NCBI RefSeq assembly: GCF_900100205.1
Contig: NZ_FNEQ01000015.1
Span: 1 to 64,000, forward strand
DNA length: 64,000 nt
Origin: Duganella sp. OV510
GTDB taxonomy: Bacteria; Pseudomonadota; Gammaproteobacteria; Burkholderiales; Burkholderiaceae_D
Direction of reading: 5' to 3'
The notes beneath the pieces were generated by a model that worked only from the letters and a program-made list of their open reading frames with translations, did no database searches and was not told the origin of the DNA. The translations under genes were made by a program, and so were the position numbers. Below, in pieces: positions 7,134 through 15,239 of the stretch. Positions within the stretch are counted from its first letter, which is position 1. Each line of letters starts with the position of its first letter.

Positions 7134-7151
7134 GTGTGTAATTTTACACAC
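7134..7151. promoter_or_regulatory. Candidate hicAB operator palindrome
   Basis: GTGTGTAA-TT-TTACACAC is an 18-bp palindrome with 8-bp perfect arms, 19 bp upstream of the hicA start. Ribbon-helix-helix HicB proteins bind such palindromes to autorepress. The remaining stretch to 7508 shows no gene, RNA or repeat that I can support. Confidence 0.6.
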
Positions 7152-7508
7152 AAAATCCGGTTTGTGTGGAAGTGTGTAGGAAATCTGGCGAAATACTCCG
7201 CAGTCCCTTTGTACGCGTGGGCAAATGGGCCATGGTCGGCTTTTGACGTCGGTTCCCAATTCCATGCCGCGTCGAAGAAATAGGATCTTGCCAGCTGATG
7301 TGAGGTTTCGATAAGTCGCTAAACTCCCGGCGTTCTCGCGTAATCTTCCATCAATAGTTCAGCCTGTGTGAGATTGTCAGACCTGACACCGTATTTGTTG
7401 GCGCAGTCATCGTTACGTCCCCAACTGGTGAGCGGTTCCGATAATGATGGAGCGGAATTGTGGATTTCACAATTAAAGTCTCCAGACTAAGTCCTGGTAG
7501 TCGTCAGG

Positions 7509-7778
7509 TCACTCAGCAAACGGCGCTTCCTCAATGGCAATGCGCACCTGGTCAGCTGGGCCGAGGTAGACATCGCCGCCTATAGGGCCGTCCTGGAAGG
7601 CGAAGTGGGCGCCTTCGTAATCTTCTACTACCCAGATGTCCGTGATGATGCGGTCGGTGGGGTCCAGTGGGTTGATGACGTCTATCTTGCGGCGCTCGCC
7701 TGGAATGAGATCTTTGACGGCGTCCTTGGTGCGCTCGGTGGGGAGCGGCATGTATTTCGCTGCGATGTGTTCGTTCAT
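7509..7778 (-). CDS. Hypothetical protein
   Basis: An 89-residue acidic protein (MNEHIAAKYMPLPTERTKDAVKD...) that I do not recognise. It contains GERRKIDVINPLDPTDRIITDIWVVEDYEGAHFAFQDGP, which looks like a small beta-rich domain; there is no signal peptide or membrane segment. The start at 7778 is chosen because AAGGAGG lies 8 bp upstream; a longer reading begins at 7796. It is divergent from the DUF3606 gene at 7909. Function unknown. Confidence 0.65.
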   Translation of the reverse strand: MNEHIAAKYMPLPTERTKDAVKDLIPGERRKIDVINPLDPTDRIITDIWVVEDYEGAHFAFQDGPIGGDVYLGPADQVRIAIEEAPFAE

Positions 7779-7908
7779 GTAGGCCTCCTTAATCACATTG
7801 TAGACGCGGCATGAGTCCGGTGACGCGCGTATGACGTGTGGTAATTAACTGACCGCGTAGCTGCGTCATGCGACCCTTGGGCCACGCTTTTACATGGAGG
7901 ACATTATC

Positions 7909-8088
7909 ATGAGTGACGATCTGAACAACAAGGGTGCACAGGACCGCGCCCGCATCAATGTGAATGAGCCACATGAGGTGGCTTACTGGACCCACGAGCT
8001 GGGCGTCAATAAGGTGCGGCTGGAGCAATTGGTAAAAGAGGTGGGGACCAGCGCCAAGGCTGTCCGCGAGCGGCTGGCGGCTGGCTAA
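7909..8088 (+). CDS. DUF3606 domain protein
   Basis: A 59-residue protein that fits the DUF3606 pattern over its whole length: MSDDL, GAQDRARINVNEPHEVAYWTHELGV, then an EQLVKEVGTSAKAVRERL helix. The family is common as single small genes in Proteobacteria and has no established function. The start at 7909 follows a GGAGG ribosome site by 9 bp. A strong terminator hairpin stands 13 bp after its stop, so it is a single-gene unit. Confidence 0.88.
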   Translation: MSDDLNNKGAQDRARINVNEPHEVAYWTHELGVNKVRLEQLVKEVGTSAKAVRERLAAG

Positions 8089-8101
8089 GCGCTGCTGATT
8101 G

Positions 8102-8130
8102 ACAGGAGTTTCTCTCCTGTTTTCTTTTTC
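8102..8130 (+). terminator. Rho-independent terminator after DUF3606 gene
   Basis: Stem ACAGGAG/CTCCTGT (8102-8108/8114-8120) with a 5-nt loop, followed by a T-rich tail broken by single C residues through about 8130. Confidence 0.85.
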
Positions 8131-8170
8131 GTGATATATTTAGGATTCCTATTTAATTGAGAGTCCCATC

Positions 8171-8848
8171 ATGAACTGCATCGCGCTCTATCACGTGGCT
8201 TTTGAAAACCTGGGGATCTTTGCTGCGCCGTTGCAGGAGCGCGGGTTCTCGATTACGTATCAGCATGCTTCCCAGCCGCTGTCGCAGGCGCAGTGGGCGG
8301 AGGCGGATCTGGTGGTGGTGCTGGGCGGGCCGATTGGTGTGAATGATGTCGATCTGTATCCGTGGCTGAATGATGAGATTGATGGCATCCGCTTGCGCTT
8401 GCAGTTGAAGCGGCCGCTGCTGGGTGTTTGCCTGGGTGCGCAGCTGATGGCGTTTGCGCTGGGGGGCGAGGTTGTCGCGCGTGAGGCCGGCAAGGAGATT
8501 GGCTGGTCGGCGCTGGATGTCGGTGTGGATGCCGGGCCGTTGAGGCATCTGCAAGGTGTGCCGGTGTTGCACTGGCATGGCGACAATATCCGTTTGCCGG
8601 ATGGTGTGGCGTCGGTTGCTGCTACGGCGGGTACGCCTTGCCAGGCGTTTATGGTGGGCGATCATGCGCTGGGGATTCAGTTTCATGCGGAGTTTGAGCC
8701 GGAGGCGCTGGAGCAATGGCTGACGGGGCATGCGGTGGAGTTGCATCATGCGGGTGTCGATTTGCGGCGCTTGCGCGAGGATACTCAGTGCTATGGCGCC
8801 GGGCTTGCGGATGCGGGGAAGGCGGTCATTCGGGATTGGTTGAAATGA
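8171..8848 (+). CDS. Class I glutamine amidotransferase, GMP-synthase-like
   Basis: A 225-residue stand-alone glutaminase-type amidotransferase domain. The nucleophile Cys87 lies in GVCLGAQ, and His172 with Glu174 lie in QFHAE, completing the triad; LGGP near residue 52 is the oxyanion-side motif. Such proteins hydrolyse glutamine and pass ammonia on or act on gamma-glutamyl compounds; the acceptor here is unknown. The stop overlaps the start of the MOSC gene by 4 bp, so the two are co-translated. Confidence 0.9.
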   Translation: MNCIALYHVAFENLGIFAAPLQERGFSITYQHASQPLSQAQWAEADLVVVLGGPIGVNDVDLYPWLNDEIDGIRLRLQLKRPLLGVCLGAQLMAFALGGEVVAREAGKEIGWSALDVGVDAGPLRHLQGVPVLHWHGDNIRLPDGVASVAATAGTPCQAFMVGDHALGIQFHAEFEPEALEQWLTGHAVELHHAGVDLRRLREDTQCYGAGLADAGKAVIRDWLK

Positions 8849-9540
8849 GCGTGCTGATTCAGTCGCTGCTTGTCGGCAAGGCCAGGCCGCTGCCGAGAGA
8901 TGGTCATGCTGATGTGTTGAGCGGGATTGTGAAGTTGCCGCAGGATGGCAAGGTGTGGCTGTCGATTAACGGCTTGCAGGGTGATGAGCAGGGGGATCGT
9001 GCTTATCATGGCGGGCCGGAGAAGGCGCTGCATCATTATGCGGCTGAACATTATCCGCATTGGCGGTCGCTGTATGCGGATGGACCGGTTGAGATGGTTG
9101 CGGGTGCGTTTGGCGAAAACATTTCCACTGTCGGCATGACGGAGCGCGATGTGTGTGTTGGCGATGTTTATCGCGTCGGCTCGGCATTGTTGCAGGTGTC
9201 GCAGGGACGGCAGCCATGCTGGAAGTTGAATCGCTTGCTGCGTCGTGACGGTGCGGCGCTGGCGATGCAGGAGTCTGGTGCAACGGGTTGGTATTACCGC
9301 GTGTTGCAGGAAGGTTGGCTTGGTCGGGGCGACGGGCTGGAACTGGTGGAGCGGCCGCAGCCGGCGTGGCCGATGGCGCGGTTGATTAGTGTACTGTTCT
9401 CGCCGGCGTTGCTGCGTGATGAATGGCGTCAGGCTGCGGAGATTGCGCAGCTAACGTCAAATTGGCGGACAACGTTTTCGCGCCGCTTGCAGACAGGCCA
9501 GGTTGAGGACTGGGTACGACGTTTGCTGGAGCCTTTGTAG
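8845..9540 (+). CDS. MOSC domain protein, YiiM-like
   Basis: A 231-residue MOSC (molybdenum cofactor sulfurase C-terminal) protein of the YiiM type. Landmarks are GDEQGDRAYHGGPEKALHHY (residues about 46-65), GAFGENIST (about 89), a conserved Cys in GRQPCWKLN (about 127), and a C-terminal helical 3-alpha extension. E. coli YiiM reduces N-hydroxylated substrates using molybdenum cofactor. The start at 8845 overlaps the amidotransferase stop; longer upstream readings are shadow. Its 3' end overlaps the convergent gene below by 155 bp. Confidence 0.88.
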   Translation: MSVLIQSLLVGKARPLPRDGHADVLSGIVKLPQDGKVWLSINGLQGDEQGDRAYHGGPEKALHHYAAEHYPHWRSLYADGPVEMVAGAFGENISTVGMTERDVCVGDVYRVGSALLQVSQGRQPCWKLNRLLRRDGAALAMQESGATGWYYRVLQEGWLGRGDGLELVERPQPAWPMARLISVLFSPALLRDEWRQAAEIAQLTSNWRTTFSRRLQTGQVEDWVRRLLEPL

Positions 9541-9841
9541 GACTTTCCTCCTTCGGAGCCAAACGCAAGAACAAGGTTGAACTGACGGTGATAGAGATTG
9601 CCGTCAATGCGAGCATCGTTCCGATCATCCATTTCACGGCATCGATTAAACTGCGATGAATGCTTCCTTCCAATTGGGAAATTTTCTCGTTGAATTCAAC
9701 ACGAAAGGCTTGAAGATCTCGTTGGAAATTTCCCAGGTGGCCATCACTTGCGATTTGATGGCCGCGCGCTTCTCCATTTAGCCGTTCAATTACTGTTTGT
9801 AGTTTGCTGTCGATATAGTCTTTTTCGGTTGGCGCGTTCAT
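9386..9841 (-). CDS. Hypothetical coiled-coil membrane protein
   Basis: A 151-residue protein (from MNAPTEKDYIDSK) with a charged N-terminal coiled coil up to about residue 65, one membrane helix (WMIGTMLALTAISITVSSTLFL, about 71-92) and a Ser/Pro/Ala-rich tail. The start at 9841 has GGGAGA 5 bp upstream; a reading to 9862 is possible. The last 155 bp overlap the MOSC gene on the other strand, and that tail is low-complexity, so the tail may be the result of a lost stop. Related short proteins with DKLDTVIERLN-type coils occur widely; function unknown. Confidence 0.6.
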   Translation of the reverse strand: MNAPTEKDYIDSKLQTVIERLNGEARGHQIASDGHLGNFQRDLQAFRVEFNEKISQLEGSIHRSLIDAVKWMIGTMLALTAISITVSSTLFLRLAPKEESPTKAPANVVPSPQPGLSASGAKTLSANLTLAAQSPQPDAIHHAATPARTVH

Positions 9842-9975
9842 GGTTTCTCCCGTTCGTAGCACAGGATTCTGCGCTGGCTATTTGGCTTGTCAATGACATC
9901 GCTCAATCGTGTTTAACCTGAAGTCGTAACGCATTTACTATAAGTCCTGACCCGACTGGCAGAGGATGCGACGAC

Positions 9976-10626
9976 ATGAACGATCTTTGCGATGTAAATC
10001 TTTCCCGGCGTAATGTGCTGATTGCGGGCGCGCTGTCCGCGACGGCGACAGCGGTGCCGATGGCTGCGGATGCACAGCAGCAACAACAACAGCCCGCCTC
10101 GACGCCACCGCCCTCCAAGGCGAAATTCACTTTACAGGTTAATGGCAAGCAGCACACGCTGGAGGTCGATACGCGGACGACGCTGCTCGATGCCTTGCGC
10201 GAACATCTGCATTTCAGCGGCACCAAGAAGGGCTGCGATCATGGCCAGTGCGGCGCCTGCACGGTGATCGTCGACGGCCGCCGCATCAATTCCTGCCTGA
10301 CGCTGGCCGTCATGCATGACGGCGGCAAGGTCACCACCATCGAGGGACTGGGCACGCCGGACAAGCTGCATCCGATGCAAGCCGCCTTCGTCAAGCACGA
10401 TGGCTATCAATGTGGCTACTGTACGCCGGGGCAGATCTGTTCCGCCGTCGCGGTGCTGGATGAGATCCAGCAGGGCATCCCGAGCCACGTCAGCGCCGAC
10501 CTGAACACCAAGCCATTGTTGAGCGAAGCAGAATTGCGTGAACGCATGAGCGGCAATATCTGTCGATGTGGCGCCTACTCCAACATCATCGATGCCATCA
10601 CGGAAGTGGCGGGGAGGACGGCATGA
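9976..10626 (+). CDS. paoA: Aldehyde oxidoreductase 2Fe-2S subunit PaoA
   Basis: A 216-residue iron-sulphur subunit of the periplasmic molybdenum aldehyde oxidoreductase PaoABC, which oxidises aromatic and other aldehydes to acids. The N-terminus carries a twin-arginine signal (SRRNVLIAG, residues 10-18) for folded export. Cys87, 92, 95 and 107 bind the plant-type 2Fe-2S cluster, and Cys146, 149, 196 and 198 the second cluster near the molybdenum site. An unusual Gln6 run follows the signal (residues 34-39). It is the first gene of a three-gene operon overlapping paoB by 4 bp. The dedicated chaperone gene paoD is not in the window. Confidence 0.95.
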   Translation: MNDLCDVNLSRRNVLIAGALSATATAVPMAADAQQQQQQPASTPPPSKAKFTLQVNGKQHTLEVDTRTTLLDALREHLHFSGTKKGCDHGQCGACTVIVDGRRINSCLTLAVMHDGGKVTTIEGLGTPDKLHPMQAAFVKHDGYQCGYCTPGQICSAVAVLDEIQQGIPSHVSADLNTKPLLSEAELRERMSGNICRCGAYSNIIDAITEVAGRTA

Positions 10627-11576
10627 GGGCCTTTACCTATCAGCGCGCGAACTCGCCGGTGGAGGCGGCCGCAGCTGCCGCCCGCGCACCCGGCGCAAGA
10701 TTCATCGCCGGCGGCACCAATCTGCTGGACCTGATGAAGCTGGAAATCGAGACGCCCCCGCACCTGATTGATGTCAACGGCCTGGGCTTGGACAAGATCG
10801 AAGCCACGTCCGGCGGCGGCTTGCGCATCGGCGCCCTGGTGCGCAACACCGATCTTGCTGCCGATCCGCGTGTACGCAAGGATTACGCCGTGCTGTCGCG
10901 CGCCTTGCTGGCTGGCGCTTCGGCGCAGTTGCGCAACAAGGCCACCACCGCCGGCAATCTGCTGCAACGCACGCGCTGCCCGTACTTCTATGACACCAAT
11001 CAACCTTGCAACAAGCGCCAACCCGGCAGCGGTTGCTCGGCGATTGGCGGCTATAGCCGCAACCACGCCATCCTCGGCGCCAGCGATGCCTGCATTGCCA
11101 CGCATCCTAGCGATATGGCGGTCGCCATGCAGTTGCTGGATGCGACGGTGGAAACGGTGAGGGCGGATGGCGTCACCCGTACGATTCCGATTGCGGACTT
11201 TCATCGGCTGCCCGGCAATACGCCGCACGTGGAAAACGCGCTGGCGCTGGGCGAGCTGATTACCGCTGTCACGCTGCCCAGGCCGCTGGGCGGCACGCAC
11301 ATCTATCGCAAGGTGCGCGACCGTGCATCGTATGCGTTCGCGCTGATCTCGGTGGCGGCTGTGGTATTACCTGATGGCAGCGGGCGCGTCGCCTTGGGTG
11401 GCGTCGCCCACAAGCCCTGGCGCGTGCCGGCCGCCGATGCCAGCATGCAGCAAGGCGCCAAGGTGGTGGCCGAGCAATTGCTGGCCGGCGCCAAGCCGAG
11501 CGCCGAGAGCGCCTTCAAGATTCCACTGGTACAGCGCACGCTGGCTTCCGTGCTGGCTGATGTGAAGAAAGGCTAA
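10623..11576 (+). CDS. paoB: Aldehyde oxidoreductase FAD subunit PaoB
   Basis: A 317-residue FAD-binding subunit (318 in E. coli). The FAD motif RFIAGGTNLLDLMK is at residues 26-39 and AGNLLQRTRCP near 110-120. Cys119, 129, 138 and 157 match the four cysteines that bind the extra 4Fe-4S cluster found in the PaoB branch of the xanthine oxidase family. It passes electrons from PaoA clusters to FAD. It has no signal of its own and is carried to the periplasm with PaoA. The start at 10623 overlaps the paoA stop; the next gene begins 5 bp after its stop. Confidence 0.95.
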   Translation: MRAFTYQRANSPVEAAAAAARAPGARFIAGGTNLLDLMKLEIETPPHLIDVNGLGLDKIEATSGGGLRIGALVRNTDLAADPRVRKDYAVLSRALLAGASAQLRNKATTAGNLLQRTRCPYFYDTNQPCNKRQPGSGCSAIGGYSRNHAILGASDACIATHPSDMAVAMQLLDATVETVRADGVTRTIPIADFHRLPGNTPHVENALALGELITAVTLPRPLGGTHIYRKVRDRASYAFALISVAAVVLPDGSGRVALGGVAHKPWRVPAADASMQQGAKVVAEQLLAGAKPSAESAFKIPLVQRTLASVLADVKKG

Positions 11577-11581
11577 CGGAC

Positions 11582-13774
11582 ATGAAATTCCTCACTCCCG
11601 CCACCACCAATCCCATCGATCAGCTGAAAGTCATCGGCCATCCGACCGATCGCATCGATGGCCCGTATAAAACCACCGGCACCGCGCCGTATGCCTACGA
11701 GCACCAGCCTGACAACGTGGCCTATGGCTATGTGGTGGGCGCCGCTGTGGCCAAGGGCCGCATCACGTCCATCGATGTCATCGACGCCAGGCGTGCACCC
11801 GGCGTGCTGGCCGTCGTTACCGCTGACAATGCCGGCAAGCTGAGCAAGGGCAACTTCAACACCGCCAAGCTGCTGGGCGGACCGGAAATCCAGCATTACC
11901 ATCAAGCGATCGCGCTGGTGGTGGCCGAGACGTTCGAGCAGGCCCGCGCCGCAGCGCAATTGATCCACGTGAAGTACAGCAAGGAAGCCGGCGCCTACAA
12001 CCTGGCCAAGGTCAAGGACAAGGCCAAGGAGCCGGACGACAAGGATGCCAAGGACCACAAGGTCGGCGATTTCAACGGCGCCTTCGGTGCGTCGCCGGTG
12101 AAGCTGGATGCTGCCTACAGCACGCCGGACCAGTCGCACGCGATGATGGAGCCGCACGCTTCCATCGCCAACTGGCAGGGCGACAAGCTGACGCTGTGGA
12201 CCTCCAACCAGATGATTGCCTGGGGCCGTGGCGACATGGCAAAGACGCTGGGCATTCCGAAGGAAAATGTGCGCCTGGTTTCGCCCTATATCGGCGGCGG
12301 CTTTGGCGGCAAGCTGTTCCTGCGTGCCGAATCGGTGCTGGCGGCGCTGGGCGCCAAGGCGGCGGGACGGCCGGTCAAGGTCGCCTTGCAACGTCCGCTG
12401 ATGATGAACAACACCACGCACCGTCCGGCCACCATTCAGCGCATCCGCATCGGCGCCACGCGCGAGGGCAAGATCAGCGCCATCGCCCATGAAAGCTGGT
12501 CGGGCGATCTGCCGGATGGCAAGCCGGAAACCGCCGTGCAGCAGACGCAATTGCTGTACGCCGGCGCCAACCGGCTGACCAGGCTACGCCTGGCCGTACT
12601 CGATCTGCCCGAAGGCAACGCCATGCGTGCGCCGGGCGAGGCACCGGGTTTGATGGCGCTGGAAATCGCCATCGATGAAATGGCTGAGAAGCTGAAGATG
12701 GACCCGATCACCTTCCGCATCATCAACGACACCACGGTCGATCCTGCCAAGCGCGAGCGCAAATTCTCGACGCGCCGCTTTGTCGACTGCCTGCGCACCG
12801 GCGCACAGCGCTTCGGCTGGGATAAGCGCAATCCGGTGCCCGGCAAGGTGCGCGACGGCCGCTGGCTGGTCGGCATCGGCATGGCGTCCGCATTCCGTAA
12901 CAACCTGGTGCAGAAGTCCGGTGCGCGGGTGAAGCTGGACGCCAAGGGCACCGTCACCGTGGAAACCGATATGACCGACATCGGCACCGGCAGCTACACC
13001 ATCATCGCGCAGACCGCCGCCGAGATGATGGGTGTGCCGCTGAAGCAGGTGGTGGTCAAGCTGGGCGACTCGGACTTCCCGGTGTCTGCCGGATCGGGTG
13101 GCCAGTGGGGCGGCAACAGCTCGACGGCCGGCGTGTACGCGGCCTGCGTCAAGCTGCGCGAGCTGGCGGCGCAGAAGCTTGGCCTCGATCCGACCAAGGC
13201 CGAGTTTGTCGCTGGCGCGGTGCGTGCCGACGGCCGTTCCTTGCCGCTAACGCAAGCCGCCGAGCAGGGCGAACTGGTCTGTGAAGACACGATGGAATAC
13301 GGCGATCTGGACAAGAAATTCCAGCAATCCACCTTTGGCGCGCATTTCGTTGAAGTGGGCGTGGACGCCTACACCGGTGAAACCCGCGTGCGGCGCATGC
13401 TGGCCGTCTGCGCCGCCGGCCGCATCCTCAATCCGAAGGCGGCACGCAGCCAGGTTATCGGCGCGATGACCATGGGCGTGGGCGCAGCGCTGATGGAAGA
13501 TCTGGTGATCGATGAGCGCGCCGGCTTCTTCGTCAATCACGACCTGGCCAGTTACGAGGTGCCGGTGCACGCCGACATTCCGCACCAGGAGGTTATTTTC
13601 CTGGATGAAACTGATCCCGTCTCTTCACCGATGAAAGCCAAGGGCGTCGGCGAACTGGGCATCTGCGGCGTGGGCGCGGCGGTGGCCAACGCCATTTACA
13701 ATGCCACCGGCGTTCGGGTGCGCGACTATCCGATCACACTGGACAAACTGATCGCGAAAATGCCGCCAATCTGA
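11582..13774 (+). CDS. paoC: Aldehyde oxidoreductase molybdenum subunit PaoC
   Basis: A 730-residue molybdenum-cofactor subunit of PaoABC (732 in E. coli), the catalytic component. Recognisable parts are GPYKTTGTAPYAYE near residue 27, SPYIGGGFGGK near 238-248, NAMRAPGEAPG near 346, GSGGQWGGNSST around 505 and the catalytic Glu691 in KGVGELG. The cofactor is probably molybdopterin cytosine dinucleotide, as in E. coli. It closes the operon; the small gene at 13818 follows 43 bp later with its own ribosome site. Confidence 0.95.
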   Translation: MKFLTPATTNPIDQLKVIGHPTDRIDGPYKTTGTAPYAYEHQPDNVAYGYVVGAAVAKGRITSIDVIDARRAPGVLAVVTADNAGKLSKGNFNTAKLLGGPEIQHYHQAIALVVAETFEQARAAAQLIHVKYSKEAGAYNLAKVKDKAKEPDDKDAKDHKVGDFNGAFGASPVKLDAAYSTPDQSHAMMEPHASIANWQGDKLTLWTSNQMIAWGRGDMAKTLGIPKENVRLVSPYIGGGFGGKLFLRAESVLAALGAKAAGRPVKVALQRPLMMNNTTHRPATIQRIRIGATREGKISAIAHESWSGDLPDGKPETAVQQTQLLYAGANRLTRLRLAVLDLPEGNAMRAPGEAPGLMALEIAIDEMAEKLKMDPITFRIINDTTVDPAKRERKFSTRRFVDCLRTGAQRFGWDKRNPVPGKVRDGRWLVGIGMASAFRNNLVQKSGARVKLDAKGTVTVETDMTDIGTGSYTIIAQTAAEMMGVPLKQVVVKLGDSDFPVSAGSGGQWGGNSSTAGVYAACVKLRELAAQKLGLDPTKAEFVAGAVRADGRSLPLTQAAEQGELVCEDTMEYGDLDKKFQQSTFGAHFVEVGVDAYTGETRVRRMLAVCAAGRILNPKAARSQVIGAMTMGVGAALMEDLVIDERAGFFVNHDLASYEVPVHADIPHQEVIFLDETDPVSSPMKAKGVGELGICGVGAAVANAIYNATGVRVRDYPITLDKLIAKMPPI

Positions 13775-13817
13775 GTTAGTGCTATGCTTGCAGGACGTTT
13801 TGACAAAGGAGGATGAT

Positions 13818-14033
13818 ATGGCTGCCTCTCATGAAACCTACACCCGCAAGCAGGGTTTGAAACAGACCTACGACGTGGAATACACGGCGCTGCGCTACAA
13901 AATATCCTTGGGCAACAAAGTGCTCAAGGATATACAGCTTGGTCTGCAATCATCCCCGGTCTATGATCCCGAAATTACCTGGCGCCACGCAGTAGCCGAT
14001 ATTGAAAACTTGCGGGGCATGACCGAACAATAG
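13818..14033 (+). CDS. Hypothetical small protein
   Basis: A 71-residue charged protein (MAASHETYTRKQGLKQTYDVEYTALRY...) with no signal peptide, membrane segment or motif that I recognise. It starts after a strong AAGGAGG site at 13808-13814. It sits downstream of paoC on the same strand and ends 1 bp before the convergent serine hydrolase stop. Function unknown. Confidence 0.65.
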   Translation: MAASHETYTRKQGLKQTYDVEYTALRYKISLGNKVLKDIQLGLQSSPVYDPEITWRHAVADIENLRGMTEQ

Positions 14034-14034
14034 C

Positions 14035-15237
14035 TCAGCGCCCGCAGCCGGCACTCATCACCGGCCGCTCGCGCGCCTGCAGGCCCATCAGCTCCGGCTT
14101 GTCGTAGGGGATGTAATTCATCCAGAACCACGGCAGGCAGGTGTTGCCGTAGACGTACTCCACGGCGGGCAGGTACATGCCCTGTGCCATGGACGTATTG
14201 CTCAGCAATACGATGCCGTTGCGCGTCTTCAGGAAGCCGAGCGCGAAGTTTTGTGTGCCATCGTCGTTGCCCTCCTTGAAGAAGGCCGGTCCCAGCGGCG
14301 AGTTGTACAGCGGCCAGCCGAGGCCGATGGACAGGCCGATGCTGCGCCACAAATCCGTATCGCCAGGCCAGTGCGAGGGGAATTGCTGGACCGAGACGAT
14401 AGGGAATTGCGGCGACAGCATTTCTTTGTATGACTTGGCCGACAGCCCTTCGGCGCGCAGCACGCCGGCGAGGAAGCTGGCGTAGTCGGTGATGGTGGTA
14501 TCCATCGAACCGGCCGCGCGCGCGTTGCCGCGCCGCTTGTGGACGATGGTGCTGCCGTCCCTGGCGTAGTGGGTGACTTCGCGGCCTTCCCATTCCTTGC
14601 GCCAGACCATGCTGGTGTCATGCATCTTGAAACGGTCGAACACGCGCTGCTGCATCAGTGTTTGCAGGGGCACGCCGGTGCGTTCTTCCAGCACCAGCTG
14701 CAGCAGGTTCAGGCCTTCGCCGGAATACACATAGCGCGTACCGGGCGGATATTTGAAATCCAGTTTGTTGTTTTCGTTGATGTAGCGCCAGTTGAGCAGT
14801 CCACTGGTGTGCGACAACAACATACGCGGCGTCAACTGCCGCCAGCGTGGATCATCCTTCAGGTCCGCATAGGCGGCATACTCGGGCAGCGGCTTTTTCA
14901 GCAGTGTCGGCAGCGGCGCATCCAGCGTCAGCACGCCTTCGTCCACCAGTTGCATCACCGTGTAGGCAAACACTGCCTTGGTCAGCGAGGCGCTGTACAT
15001 GATGGAATCGGTGCGCAGCGGCTGCTGCTTTTCGACGTTGGCGTAGCCGTAGGCATGCGTGTAACTGACCTGGCCGTCTTCGATCAGCGCCAGCGCCAGG
15101 CTTGGCACGTTGGCGGCCTGCATCAGGCGCTGGATTTCCTTGTCCAGTGCCTGGTGGTCTTTCGGCGGGGAGGCGCATCCTCCAAGCATCACAGCGGCAA
15201 TCAGTGCGGCGCAGTGGGGCAGGGAGGACAGGCGCAT
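14035..15237 (-). CDS. Class C beta-lactamase-like serine hydrolase, lipoprotein
   Basis: A 400-residue member of the beta-lactamase/D-aminopeptidase fold (Pfam Beta-lactamase). A lipobox MLGGC gives a lipidated Cys21, so it acts at the envelope. The SxxK motif is Ser84-Leu-Thr-Lys87 (SASLTKAV), and Tyr171-Ser-Gly stands in the position of YxN. The KTG-like third motif is not obvious; DGTQN near residue 330 may replace it. An esterase or peptidase role is more likely than antibiotic resistance. It follows the aminotransferase gene by 2 bp on the same strand and is probably co-transcribed. Confidence 0.85.
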   Translation of the reverse strand: MRLSSLPHCAALIAAVMLGGCASPPKDHQALDKEIQRLMQAANVPSLALALIEDGQVSYTHAYGYANVEKQQPLRTDSIMYSASLTKAVFAYTVMQLVDEGVLTLDAPLPTLLKKPLPEYAAYADLKDDPRWRQLTPRMLLSHTSGLLNWRYINENNKLDFKYPPGTRYVYSGEGLNLLQLVLEERTGVPLQTLMQQRVFDRFKMHDTSMVWRKEWEGREVTHYARDGSTIVHKRRGNARAAGSMDTTITDYASFLAGVLRAEGLSAKSYKEMLSPQFPIVSVQQFPSHWPGDTDLWRSIGLSIGLGWPLYNSPLGPAFFKEGNDDGTQNFALGFLKTRNGIVLLSNTSMAQGMYLPAVEYVYGNTCLPWFWMNYIPYDKPELMGLQARERPVMSAGCGR

Positions 15238-15239
15238 GG

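Noticed and set aside
7861..7880. CTGCGTCATGCGAC upstream of the DUF3606 gene as another stress-regulon box
   Set aside because: Right half lacks the CGNAC pattern and no -10 hexamer lies 22 bp downstream.
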